The notes under the pieces were generated by a model. The model made no database searches. It was not told where the DNA came from and saw nothing but the letters and a program-made list of their open reading frames with translations. Shown here one piece after another: positions 18,562 to 26,621 of a stretch of DNA of 64,000 nt. The translations under genes were made by a program, and so were the position numbers. This stretch comes from Nostoc sp. UHCC 0870 (GTDB lineage: Bacteria; Cyanobacteriota; Cyanobacteriia; Cyanobacteriales; Nostocaceae). The DNA is taken from positions 5,309,141-5,373,140 of the forward strand of contig NZ_CP091913.1 in assembly GCF_022063185.1 (NCBI RefSeq), in the 5' to 3' direction. Positions within the stretch are counted from its first letter, which is position 1; each line of letters opens with the position of its first letter.

Positions 18562-18752
18562 AGAATTAAGTCATGCAGGCTGGTCAAAGTTTCACCAGTA
18601 GTTAGATTATTTTGGATACAAGTACGGGGGGGGATAACAATCAAGAAGCACCTTGTCTTTAGACCTTGTGCGACCCGTTCGCCAGAAATAAATGTTCGCA
18701 ATCTTCGCTCTACAAAATCTAGAATAAGATCAGGGTTACTAATTGTTTGGCA

Positions 18753-18977
18753 ATGGAAGTTTTAAAACTTACAACAAAAATCGATCAATCAGGATATTTA
18801 AATCTTCATATTCCCACGCAGTTAGCGGCGGTTGAAGTGAATATTGTAGTTGTTTTGAATCCAGTTTCTTCAGAGGGAAAGCTGCAACCTAATTATGATT
18901 TCTCCGATTTAGTAGGGCGATTAACTTGGCGGGGAGACGCGGTAGAAACGCAGAGGAATCTACGCGATGAATGGTAA
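18753..18977 (+). CDS. VapB-type antitoxin of a PIN toxin pair
   Basis: 74 residues from ATG 18753; an in-frame TTG six bases earlier is possible. A short N-terminal beta-strand region (VLKLTTKIDQSGYLNLHIP) could form a dimeric DNA-binding fold, and the C-terminus (DFSDLVGRLTWRGDAVETQR) has the toxin-binding pattern often seen before PIN proteins in cyanobacteria. It overlaps the following PIN reading frame by 11 bases. The antitoxin frame is intact while the toxin is broken. Confidence 0.7.
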   Translation: MEVLKLTTKIDQSGYLNLHIPTQLAAVEVNIVVVLNPVSSEGKLQPNYDFSDLVGRLTWRGDAVETQRNLRDEW

Positions 18978-19342
18978 TCGCTACGTGTTGGATACGAATG
19001 CGATGTGTCTCTGCTTCAAGGATGTTCTCAACTTATTCAATTACTTCAAGATGCTGATTGGATTGGAGTTTCAGTTATTAGCCAAATTGAATTTCAGGCG
19101 TTTTCTGGGCTAAATAAAGAGGATCGTCAGCTTTTTAATCAGTTTTACAACGAGTTGAGGTTGTCAATTTAGTGGCGAATGATGCTGTGTTAATTGAGAA
19201 AATCATTGAAATTCGCCAACAATATCGGTTGAAACTACCAGATGCAATAATTGCAGCAATGACTATCAATAATTCAGCCAGCTTGGTGACTGCCGATCGA
19301 GAGTTTGCAAAGGTAACAATTTTAACGGTAATTAATTGGTAG
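18967..19342 (+). pseudogene. PIN-domain (VapC-type) toxin with two frameshifts
   Basis: ATG 18967 gives MNGNRYVLDTNA, the first PIN acidic motif. The frame then shifts near 19002 (restored by one base: SLLQGCSQLIQLLQDADWIG), and shifts again near 19138 within a T-run, after which LQRVEVVNLVANDAVLIEKI continues. Later parts KLPDAIIAAM and LVTADREFAKV carry the remaining acidic PIN residues. Two single-base deletions thus explain the whole gene, which would otherwise be about 126 residues. Unless these are sequence errors the toxin, a putative RNase, is inactive. Confidence 0.8.
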
Positions 19343-19375
19343 CTATTTAACTTTATCACAAAAAGCCGTCCTAAA

Positions 19376-19505
19376 AGCGATGCCCTGAGCGTGTCTACGA
19401 CACGCTCCCCGTACTCCTTCCCTGCGGGACGCTCCGCGAACGGAGAAGCAAGCTACGCGTAAGCCTCCCGCAGGGAACGGAGAGAAGGGAGCTTGTCGAA
19501 GTGAA
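19376..19505. repeat. Cluster of dispersed palindromic repeats
   Basis: Contains nested hairpins such as GAGCGTGTCTACGACACGCTC and GGGACGCTCCGCGAACGG with CCTCCCGCAGGGAACGG. GC-rich, no coding sense; typical Nostoc intergenic repeat. Confidence 0.7.
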
Positions 19506-19512
19506 CGGGACT

Positions 19513-20076
19513 TTAAACCCAGTTTTTTGGTAATGCTGCAAAAGCTTTACCCCGATGACTAACAGATTTCTTTAATTCTGGTGTCATCTGGGCAAAAGTT
19601 AATTGCTTTTCTGGCACGTAAAAAATTGGATCATAGCCGAAACCACCATCACCAAGTGGTGCATGAAGAATTTCGCCAGGACAAATCCCTTCAGCTTGGA
19701 TAGCAATATTACCATCAGGAGAGGCGATCGCCACTACACACATAAATTGAGCTTTGCGGTTAACTTCGCTACCTAATTCCCTCAGTAATCTGGCAATGCG
19801 ATCTGAGTCAGATGTACCGTAACGGGCAGAATATACCCCAGGTGAGCCATTGAGGGCATCTACCTGTAAACCAGAATCATCTGCGATCGCCCAATTTCCT
19901 GTCGCTTTCGCTACTTCAGAGGCTTTCAAACAGGCATTCTCAGCAAAAGTATCACCGGTCTCTTCAATTTCTAATTCTTCCGGCTTAAGTTTTAATTCCC
20001 AGTCGGTATCTTTTAGGTAAGCTTGCATTTCCCGCAATTTACCAGGATTACTCGTAGCTACGATAAGTATAGTCAT
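19513..20076 (-). CDS. rdgB: XTP/dITP diphosphatase (RdgB/HAM1 family)
   Basis: 187 residues, slightly short of the usual 190-200. Starts ILIVATSNPGKLREMQAYL, the substrate-binding SNxxK motif. Catalytic and metal region: EETGDTFAENACLKA and AIADDSGLQVDALNGSPGVY. Near the C-terminus, GDGGFGYDPIFYVPE and MTPELKKSVSHRGKAFA are both diagnostic. It hydrolyses inosine and xanthosine triphosphates to monophosphates, keeping deaminated purines out of DNA. Intact, probably monocistronic. Confidence 0.96.
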   Translation of the reverse strand: MTILIVATSNPGKLREMQAYLKDTDWELKLKPEELEIEETGDTFAENACLKASEVAKATGNWAIADDSGLQVDALNGSPGVYSARYGTSDSDRIARLLRELGSEVNRKAQFMCVVAIASPDGNIAIQAEGICPGEILHAPLGDGGFGYDPIFYVPEKQLTFAQMTPELKKSVSHRGKAFAALPKNWV

Positions 20077-20096
20077 TAGTTCTGAGAAAATGCGTA

Positions 20097-20172
20097 ATTT
20101 CTAATTCGTAGTTCATAATTACGTTAGCGTAGCGGGACGTTAGTCCATTACGAATTACGAATTACGAATTAT
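20097..20172. repeat. Inverted repeat of AATTACGAATT units
   Basis: AATTCGTAGTTCATAATTACG on the left and repeated ATTACGAATT on the right form a long hairpin around a TTAGCGTAGCGGGACG repeat core. It lies just outside the IS605-type element. Confidence 0.6.
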
Positions 20173-20274
20173 AAGGGAAATGCCGAAAACCCCTGAGAGA
20201 TAGGTGCGTAAGCACCGCATCTCGTACTTAAGGCAGGGGATGAAGGCTAACAGCACCCTTTAGGGTGTTCTGAC

Positions 20275-20679
20275 TTAATCTTTTTGGTGTGCAATATACT
20301 CTATTACATTCTTTGTAGAAATATTGCCAGCAGTGGAAACAAAATAGCTCGGTGTCCAGAGAGTTGGAAGCTTAAGTAATTCTGGAAACTCTTTTCTTAA
20401 GTGATGAGAAGCCCGTCCTTTAATTCTGGTCATAATTTGGGATGGGTTGTCTGTTGGCTTTACGTTCAAAAATAAGTGAACGTGGTCAGGCATGATTTCC
20501 ATTGCAATAATTCTCCATCTATTCTCATTGCAAACTTCACAGATGATTTCCTGTAATCTCTGTGCTATTGCGTCTACTAATACCTTCTTTCTGCGTTTGG
20601 GTATAAAAACGAAGTGATAGTTAAGAAGTGATATTGCATTGCCTTCATGTCTGTATTCATCTGGAGAAAAAATTCCCAT
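20275..20679 (-). CDS. tnpA: IS200/IS605 TnpA, Y1 (HUH) transposase
   Basis: 134 residues, the usual length. The HUH metal motif is His66-Val-His68 in MPDHVHLF; the catalytic Tyr is probably Tyr128 in NVIEYIAHQ. These cut and rejoin single-stranded DNA at the hairpin ends of the element. Start ATG 20679; the tnpB start lies 81 bases away on the opposite strand, so both promoters are in that gap. Confidence 0.94.
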   Translation of the reverse strand: MGIFSPDEYRHEGNAISLLNYHFVFIPKRRKKVLVDAIAQRLQEIICEVCNENRWRIIAMEIMPDHVHLFLNVKPTDNPSQIMTRIKGRASHHLRKEFPELLKLPTLWTPSYFVSTAGNISTKNVIEYIAHQKD

Positions 20680-20760
20680 TTTTCTATAATCGCTGATTGT
20701 GTTTTGTATATATATAGTGTATATTTGACTAAGCTAATCAACAACGGGAGGTGATAGTAT

Positions 20761-22104
20761 TTGCTAACAAATTACGCCTACAAGCTGCGTCCTAATGTTA
20801 CTCAGTCAAAAGAAATGGATGGATGGCTAGATATGCTGCGCTCCACTTACAACTGGAGTCTAGCTGATAGAATAGCCCAATATAATCAGCAATTCTTTCA
20901 GGGTGAATATTGCGACATCAGGACAAAAGGAGAAGCCTGTCCACTAACTTGTTTTGTGAGCAAGAATGGTGCAAGTGGAGAACCTTGGAAAGATACCAAA
21001 GTTGACAAGGATGGCAAACTCAAAAACCCACGACGTAGTGCTGGAGATATCCAAATAACGGCATTACCAGAGTTAAAGAAAGCTAGACCTTGGTTTGGTC
21101 GAATTGACTCTACAGTGCTACAGCAAAATGTTAAACGTCTAGATACTGCTTACAAAAACTTTTTTGTTCGCGTAGCGTCTCCGTCAGGAGAGGGTAGAGG
21201 TTTTCCAAAGTTTAAAAACCGAAGTAATTTTACATCCTTTACTTACCAGATGGGTGTAAAAATTCAAAGCAATAAAATCTATCTTCCCAAGTTAGGATGG
21301 ATGCGTTTTTTTAATTCCCGCTTGATACCAAAAGGATTTACCATCAAAGCTGCAACAATTCGCAAGCGTCAAGATGGTTGGTATGTCTCGATTAGGATTG
21401 AAGATAAAGCCGTTCCAGATTACGTATCCAAGCCACTGGATGAAGTCAATTCTATTCTTGGTTGTGATTTGGGAATAACCAAACTTGTCCACTTGTCGGA
21501 TAGGCATCAAATCGATAATCCTAAATTTTCAACTAACAAAAAAGCTAGGCGGACTTTGAAGATTAGACAAAGACGAGTTAGCAGAAAAGTTAAGGGTAGT
21601 AAAAATCGTAAAAAAGCAGCAAGTAAACTAGGACGTTTTCACAAGAAGATTACAGATAAACGAGTCGCCTACCAGTGGGATGTTGCTAACAAAATAGTAT
21701 CCAGAAAGGTTGATGCTATTGCGTTAGAGAATTTAAATATATCTGGAATGTTGAAGCGTTGTAAAGTCAAAGTTGATGAAAAAACCGGGAGATTTTTAAA
21801 GAATGGGCAATCCAGAAAAAAAGGTTTGAATCGTGCTATCTCTGATGCAAGTTGGAGTGAGTTAATTTTAAAGATTCAGTATCTCGCTGCAAAGCAAGGA
21901 AAGGCCGTAATTAAAATTAACCCTAAACACTCTAGTCAGCAGTGCAGAAACTGTGGACATATCGATAAGTCAAATCGTGATGGTGAGAAGTTCATTTGTA
22001 CAGAATGCGGACATCGCGAACACGCTGACATTGGTGCTGCAAAGACCATTAGGGATAGAGGTTTAAGAATAGTACGTGGGGACTCCGCGAAACTTGCTGT
22101 TTAA
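20761..22104 (+). CDS. tnpB: TnpB, RNA-guided nuclease of IS605-type element
   Basis: 447 residues from a TTG start at 20761, supported by GGGAGGTGAT five bases upstream. RuvC-like catalytic residues appear complete: Asp236 (LGCDLGI), Glu323 (ALENLNI), Asp423 (HADIGAA), with a zinc ribbon CRNCGH...CTECGH in between. TnpB proteins are guided by an RNA from the right end of the element (omega RNA) to cut the empty donor site. Around residues 138-147 the sequence RVASPSGEGRG derives from a dispersed genomic repeat (21170-21199) kept in frame, in a loop between conserved regions. Whether this form is active is untested. Confidence 0.94.
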   Translation: MLTNYAYKLRPNVTQSKEMDGWLDMLRSTYNWSLADRIAQYNQQFFQGEYCDIRTKGEACPLTCFVSKNGASGEPWKDTKVDKDGKLKNPRRSAGDIQITALPELKKARPWFGRIDSTVLQQNVKRLDTAYKNFFVRVASPSGEGRGFPKFKNRSNFTSFTYQMGVKIQSNKIYLPKLGWMRFFNSRLIPKGFTIKAATIRKRQDGWYVSIRIEDKAVPDYVSKPLDEVNSILGCDLGITKLVHLSDRHQIDNPKFSTNKKARRTLKIRQRRVSRKVKGSKNRKKAASKLGRFHKKITDKRVAYQWDVANKIVSRKVDAIALENLNISGMLKRCKVKVDEKTGRFLKNGQSRKKGLNRAISDASWSELILKIQYLAAKQGKAVIKINPKHSSQQCRNCGHIDKSNRDGEKFICTECGHREHADIGAAKTIRDRGLRIVRGDSAKLAV

Positions 22105-22275
22105 CAGCTAAACGTCCAAAAGATTAGCCAGTGCGGTCTTGGGGTCTCCCCAAGTAGAGCAACTGGCGTATCACCACGCTCAACGAAGCACACGTGGTGA
22201 GTTTGGAAACCTGAGCAATCAGGATATTAAGTCCGTGAGGTCTTAAGAATCTCCGTGGCTTCAGCCCGGAGAGTG
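22105..22275 (+). ncRNA. Putative omega RNA / right end of IS605-type element
   Basis: After the tnpB stop, 170 bases hold several inverted segments (TTGGGGTCTCCCCAA at 22139-22153, CACCACG...CACGTGGTG at 22172-22200, CTCCGTGGCTTCAGCCCGGAG at 22251-22271). TnpB guides are made from exactly this part of such elements, with the guide read from DNA just beyond the right end. The call is by analogy; transcript ends are unknown. Confidence 0.5.
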
Positions 22276-22285
22276 TCAATTAATC

Positions 22286-23722
22286 TTACTCTGCCCAATC
22301 TTTCGCCCAAGCCAGAGTTTTATGTACTTCTTCAATGGTGGAAGCTTCGCAGTAGAGGCGTAAAACTGGCTCTGTACCACTGAATCTGATCATTAACCAG
22401 CTATGATCAGCTAGGCGGAATTTGTAGCCGTCGATGGTTTTACAGTCAATTACGGTTTTACCTGCAATTTCTGTTAATGGTTGAGTTTTTAGTTGTTGCA
22501 AAAGACGCGCCCTTACTTCCATACTGGCTAGGGGCAAATCAATGCGATCATAGGCTGAGGTAAAGCCTGTTTGCTGTTGTAAGTGGCGGTAATAATCTCC
22601 TAAATCCTGCCCAGATTCCACGATCGCCTCTAAAACATACAATGCTGATAAGAGGGCATCTCGTTCGGGTATATGACTACCATAACCAATCCCTCCCGAT
22701 TCTTCTCCACCTAATAAAACTGGTGCGGCTAACATCCTGTCAGCAATATATTTATACCCAACGGCTGTTTCAAATACTGATAAGTTATGTAGTGCGGCTA
22801 CCTTGGGCATCAAATCTGAACCACTGACGGTTTTGACGATTTCCCCAGTAAAGTTGCGTCTCAGGGTTAAGTGGTCGATTAATATGGGGATTAAAACTTG
22901 GGAACTTAAGAAATTAGCATTACCATCAACGGCGGCGATGCGATCGCAATCTCCATCAAATACCAACCCTACTGTTAAACCTGATTTATCAGTGTCTCGG
23001 TGAGTTTTGATGACATTAAATAGTGCAGACAGATATTTTGGTAAAGGTTCTGGCGCACCGCCACCGAATAAGGGGTCTCGGCTGCTATTGATTTCCTGGA
23101 CACGTTCACCTAATAATCTGCCCAAACCGCTTGCGGCTGCACCGTGCATGACATCAGCAAATACGGTGAGTTTACCAGAGGCGATCGCTTCTCTTAGTTT
23201 GGCGATATTAACTTTTCCTTCTAAGCCTTGGGTATAACTAGGCCAGGGGTCAAAAGTTTCTAACTTTCCAGGAGTAGCTGCTAGTGGTACACCTGTAGAT
23301 AACTGTTCTTCTATATTTTTTGTAACTTCTGGTGATACTGAACCACCAAAATAACCTTTGACTTTTAATCCTAAATATGCACCTGGGTTATGACTAGCTG
23401 TAATTACTAATGCACCTAAAGCGTTGAGTTGTTTTGCTGCCCAACTAAAAGCGGGGGTTGGGGCATAGCTTTCACTCAGCAGAACATCAAAGCCGACGGC
23501 TGTAACAGAATTGGCAACGGCGCGGGCAAAATCTTCTGCCATAAATCGGCGATCGTAACCCACAATAATAGTGCGGCTACCCACTTCTGAAAAATATGTA
23601 TCATATAATACTTTTGCTGCAACTGGCGCGACCAAAGCTAGACGTTCAAAGGTGAATTCATCACCAATTACGCCTCTCCAGCCGTCTGTACCAAACTTGA
23701 TCGGGCTAGCTATAACTGGCAT
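22286..23722 (-). CDS. Phosphoglucomutase/phosphomannomutase family protein
   Basis: 478 residues, the usual length for alpha-D-phosphohexomutases. N-terminal KFGTDGWRGVIG; the phospho-serine loop is TASHNPGAYLGLK; the metal-binding loop DGDCDRIAAVDG; a sugar-binding loop GGEESGGIG; and the phosphate-binding C-terminal RFSGTEPVLRLY. It interconverts hexose 1- and 6-phosphates. Whether it prefers glucose, mannose or glucosamine cannot be decided from these motifs, though SGGIG loops occur in phosphoglucomutase-like members. Intact; the IS605-type element lies immediately beyond its 3' end. Confidence 0.92.
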   Translation of the reverse strand: MPVIASPIKFGTDGWRGVIGDEFTFERLALVAPVAAKVLYDTYFSEVGSRTIIVGYDRRFMAEDFARAVANSVTAVGFDVLLSESYAPTPAFSWAAKQLNALGALVITASHNPGAYLGLKVKGYFGGSVSPEVTKNIEEQLSTGVPLAATPGKLETFDPWPSYTQGLEGKVNIAKLREAIASGKLTVFADVMHGAAASGLGRLLGERVQEINSSRDPLFGGGAPEPLPKYLSALFNVIKTHRDTDKSGLTVGLVFDGDCDRIAAVDGNANFLSSQVLIPILIDHLTLRRNFTGEIVKTVSGSDLMPKVAALHNLSVFETAVGYKYIADRMLAAPVLLGGEESGGIGYGSHIPERDALLSALYVLEAIVESGQDLGDYYRHLQQQTGFTSAYDRIDLPLASMEVRARLLQQLKTQPLTEIAGKTVIDCKTIDGYKFRLADHSWLMIRFSGTEPVLRLYCEASTIEEVHKTLAWAKDWAE

Positions 23723-23797
23723 TCAGGTATCCTCGGTAGTACACTTGAGGATTTTAGCATTTGTACAGTTGACTCAGTAGCAAAAGAGGCAGAGGAA

Positions 23798-23828
23798 GGT
23801 GACAGGTGACAGGTGACAGGTGACAGGG
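23798..23828. repeat. STRR heptamer array (GGTGACA)
   Basis: Four to five GGTGACA units upstream of the phosphohexomutase gene. Confidence 0.9.
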
Positions 23829-23949
23829 GGAGCAGATGAAGGAAATCCTATGCCCAATTACCAATATATAATTATTAATAATCCTTAATAGTCAAAACTA
23901 TTAAGGAGTTTGATAGGAGCATGAGATGCTCACAATTTATGGTGCTTTC

Positions 23950-24450
23950 TTAAAAATCATCCAGAAACTGACTTAAACGACTGATAACTGGGTCAACCTC
24001 TTCTGGTGGTTCAACAGGATAGGTAGTAGTGTTAACTACATCTGCTGCTGGTGCGGGTGTGGGTGCGGGTGGAGGCGAAGAGTATATTACAGGTCGTTCT
24101 GTAACCATGATTGCCAGATGCGCCATTTGCTGGGTTAGTTGCATAATTTGGCTCTCTAATGCCTCCAACCGATGGGATTCTTTGGCAAAAAAACGTTCCT
24201 CAAGGCCAGCTACTTGACGTTGCAGGTCATCAATTTTTTGTTCAACCGAAGCTATCTCTGCTGTTTTGAGACCAGGTTTTACGGATTCCGGTACGCATAG
24301 AGTTTGCCACAAGGCTTCTTTACAGAGGTCGCTGAAAGTTTTTTCTGGTTGTTTTTCTAAATAATTTTCTACAACCGCTAACAAACTTTCGTCAGCAACC
24401 TCTGGGTTGAACGTAACCGATTTAACTACCTTTTTTGACCATTGGAACAT
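23950..24450 (-). CDS. Ribbon-helix-helix/coiled-coil partner of ParM-like protein (ParR-like)
   Basis: 166 residues, starting 5 bases after the ParM-like gene, so clearly one operon. The N-terminus (KSVTFNPEVADESLLAVVEN, then YLEKQPEKTFSDLCKEALW) fits a ribbon-helix-helix domain like ParR or plasmid repressors. A coiled coil follows (about 70-120), then a Pro-rich linker (SSPPPAPTPAPAAD) and a short C-terminal amphipathic helix (VDPVISRLSQFLDDF). In plasmids such a protein joins ParM filaments to a centromere. I recall a report that a chromosomal pair of this kind in Anabaena, called CorM/CorR, became a cell-shape cytoskeleton with CorR binding membrane; identity with that pair is not proven here. 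Confidence 0.7.
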   Translation of the reverse strand: MFQWSKKVVKSVTFNPEVADESLLAVVENYLEKQPEKTFSDLCKEALWQTLCVPESVKPGLKTAEIASVEQKIDDLQRQVAGLEERFFAKESHRLEALESQIMQLTQQMAHLAIMVTERPVIYSSPPPAPTPAPAADVVNTTTYPVEPPEEVDPVISRLSQFLDDF

Positions 24451-24455
24451 TCTTT

Positions 24456-25604
24456 TTAAGCCCTAGAAGAGCGACTGGAGGATAATTGCGCCTCTCCATA
24501 AATATACTGCCCCAAAGCGTTAGCTTGTCGAGAAGGAGCTGATAGGTGGGCGTTAATTTTCGCTTCTTTGAGTAGACGTTGCACATCTTCCCAGAAGAAT
24601 TCTCCACCGCCACCGGTGATAATTACATCGGTGACGCGTTCTGGCAACCAAGCTAAAACTCGACTGCAAATTTCTCGTGAAAATTGCTCGATGAGGTTGG
24701 GTAGAAAATCATCTAGGTTAGTAGGCTTGCTTGCGCCTTTGGGGCGGTAGAAGCGATCGCCTTTGGGTTTGTTGACAGCAGAAATTAAGGCTAGAGATTG
24801 ACTATCTGCGCTCTCAATTTCAGCTGCTACCATCTCATAAAACTTGCTCATGCCGAAGTCTTCACTCTTAGAAGCACCACGAGCAAACCGGAAGTTATCC
24901 ACCATCAATAAATCGATGGTTTGGTGTCCGATATCGACAATCGCCACAGATATTTTTGTAAAATCAGGGCTGCTACCACCTTTTTTGGGTTGGGCTTCTG
25001 ACCATAACAAACTGCCATAGCCTTCTGGCATGACCCAAACTTTGGAGATATTCAAAGATAAAGATTCGCCCCGGAAATTCAACATATGAGGCCCGGTGAC
25101 TTGGCTGATTATCTGGGCTTTTTCTCGTTCAAATTGTTCTAAGGAGAGGAAAGGTAAACCCAGCACGACAGAAATTTCATCTTTGAGTTTGAAGTAGCCA
25201 GCACAGGACAAAACTTTCACCAGCGCATCTTCCACTTTGGACTGGCCGACTCCTAAGTTAGCCCCAAAGTCTGCTGCTAATTGACCAACTGCGTAGCCTT
25301 TGCCTTGATATTCCAGCCATAAGTCCATGAGAGGGTCAGTAGCACGAGCTTCAAACACGCCACCGCGTACCTGTTCGATGGACATTTGCTTGACGTTGGC
25401 AGGTACGAACATCACATTGTTAGGTTCGCGGCTCACACAGGTCTTTGTGGAGGTTCTGCCTAAATCGACACTGAGAATAGATTTGCCCAAACCATTATTA
25501 GATTTAGGCACTGTGGTGGTATTGAGGGGGGTAGATGCTGTCACCCTGTTTAAAGGGATGGCAGCAGCGTTCATTGGGGTAGCGGCGGAAGGTTGGTCAG
25601 TCAT
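24456..25604 (-). CDS. ParM/StbA-family actin-like ATPase, chromosomal
   Basis: 382 residues, ATG 25604 with AGGAG upstream. After a 40-residue Thr/Ala/Pro-rich unordered N-terminus come the actin-fold motifs: phosphate 1 loop ILSVDLGRTSTKTC, phosphate 2 loop AIVDIGHQTIDLLMVD, and the adenosine motif VIITGGGGEFFWEDV. ATP-driven filament formation is expected. The downstream ParR-like gene completes a two-gene module. No iterons (parC) are visible in 25605-25827 upstream. The neighbourhood is ordinary chromosome, not plasmid genes, which supports a cytoskeletal rather than segregation role. Confidence 0.85.
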   Translation of the reverse strand: MTDQPSAATPMNAAAIPLNRVTASTPLNTTTVPKSNNGLGKSILSVDLGRTSTKTCVSREPNNVMFVPANVKQMSIEQVRGGVFEARATDPLMDLWLEYQGKGYAVGQLAADFGANLGVGQSKVEDALVKVLSCAGYFKLKDEISVVLGLPFLSLEQFEREKAQIISQVTGPHMLNFRGESLSLNISKVWVMPEGYGSLLWSEAQPKKGGSSPDFTKISVAIVDIGHQTIDLLMVDNFRFARGASKSEDFGMSKFYEMVAAEIESADSQSLALISAVNKPKGDRFYRPKGASKPTNLDDFLPNLIEQFSREICSRVLAWLPERVTDVIITGGGGEFFWEDVQRLLKEAKINAHLSAPSRQANALGQYIYGEAQLSSSRSSRA

Positions 25605-25827
25605 ACAAGCTCCTAGTCCTTACTTAACTGTAAAAAGTTACCATGCCTATCGTACAAATATGCGGGATACCAGAAATTTTCAGCTTCGTCAAGTGTAACT
25701 ACAAATACGCCAAATTTTAAAGTTTTAATAAAATTTAGGCGATCGCTTTCTTCACCATTATTTGGCATAGTGTAGGCGAATTTTTACCAGATGTAACCCC
25801 CACTTGACAACTAAAAGTAACTGTTTT

Positions 25828-26445
25828 TCAAATTCTGCTATTTCTGCGCTTACGTTTGAGTATCCAGGCGACAAATGCTAAAACCAAAATCCCAAGTACA
25901 ATTTTGGATACAGGGGCTAGGTACTTATCCACAAGTTCATACTGACTACCCAACATATATCCTGAGTATGTTAGCAAACCAACCCAAGCTGCGCTACCTA
26001 AAGTTGTATAAAATAAGAATGGTATTAACGGCATATTGCTCATGCCTGCGGGTACGGAAATCAAAGTCCGAATGCCTGGGACTAAACGACCAATGAAAAC
26101 TGCTTTATTACCCTGTGTATTAAACCACCGCTTGGCTTTGGTAATATCCCTACTAGAGACACCAATCCACTTGCCATACTTTCTAGCGAAGACCTTCAAA
26201 CGCCTTTCACCCAAAAATTTACCGGGATAATACCAAATCAGTGCGCCAGTGACAGAACCGAACAGTCCAGCGAAGAACACACCAAAAATATTTAGCCTTG
26301 AATCTGGAAGATTTGCTGTATAACCGGCTAGTGGCATAATCAATTCGGAAGGAATTGGTGGAAACAGGTTTTCCACAAACATCAACACAGCAATTCCCCC
26401 ATAGCCCAAAGATTCAATAATATTTTTTATCCAATCCGATGACAT
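25828..26445 (-). CDS. DedA-family membrane protein
   Basis: 205 residues with four to five hydrophobic segments. Diagnostic DedA/SNARE-associated (VTT) features: FVENLFPPIPSELIMPLAGY near the start and the FIGRLVPGIRTLISVPAGMS loop with the conserved acidic/Arg pattern. A basic tail (KRKRRN) should be cytoplasmic. DedA proteins act in the inner membrane as flippases or in keeping membrane potential; some members transport undecaprenyl phosphate. Intact. Confidence 0.9.
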   Translation of the reverse strand: MSSDWIKNIIESLGYGGIAVLMFVENLFPPIPSELIMPLAGYTANLPDSRLNIFGVFFAGLFGSVTGALIWYYPGKFLGERRLKVFARKYGKWIGVSSRDITKAKRWFNTQGNKAVFIGRLVPGIRTLISVPAGMSNMPLIPFLFYTTLGSAAWVGLLTYSGYMLGSQYELVDKYLAPVSKIVLGILVLAFVAWILKRKRRNSRI

Positions 26446-26484
26446 AACATAAAAGATTTACTTAAAAACTTGTAAGTTAGGTTT

Positions 26485-26534
26485 GTAGTAAGGACTTTAG
26501 TCCTTATGGTTTTGAGGACTTTAGTCCTCACTAC
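26485..26534. repeat. Nested dispersed hairpin (GTAGTAAGGACT...AGTCCTCACTAC)
   Basis: Two inner hairpins (AAGGACTTTAGTCCTT and GAGGACTTTAGTCCTC) within outer arms GTAGT/ACTAC. Widespread cyanobacterial repeat type. Confidence 0.75.
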
Positions 26535-26545
26535 GAACAACTAAA

Positions 26546-26602
26546 AAACAAAAAGGTAAAAGTCAATTTTTTTACTTTTGACTTTTACCTTTTACCTTTT
26601 AC
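26546..26602. repeat. Tandem TTTACCT repeats with inverted arm
   Basis: AAAAGGTAAAAGTCAA on the left pairs with TTGACTTTTACCTTTT on the right, followed by CTTTTACC heptamers. It could serve as a transcription end for the oxidoreductase gene beginning its stop at 26622. Confidence 0.6.
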
Positions 26603-26621
26603 CTTTTAGCTAGTGACTTTT

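Larger units (their letters stand above)
20172..22280. mobile_element. IS200/IS605-type element with divergent tnpA and tnpB
   Basis: Holds tnpA on the minus strand and tnpB on the plus strand. Left end: imperfect hairpin at about 20194-20223 (GAGATAGGTGC...GCACCGCATCTC). Right end: hairpin CTCCGTGGCTTCAGCCCGGAG at 22251-22271. No terminal inverted repeats, as expected for Y1 single-strand transposition. The exact ends are uncertain by about 10 bases. Both ORFs appear intact, so the element may still be mobile. Confidence 0.85.

Noticed and set aside
25605..25827. parC-like iterons upstream of the ParM-like gene
   Set aside because: No direct repeat set of 9-12 bases could be found.
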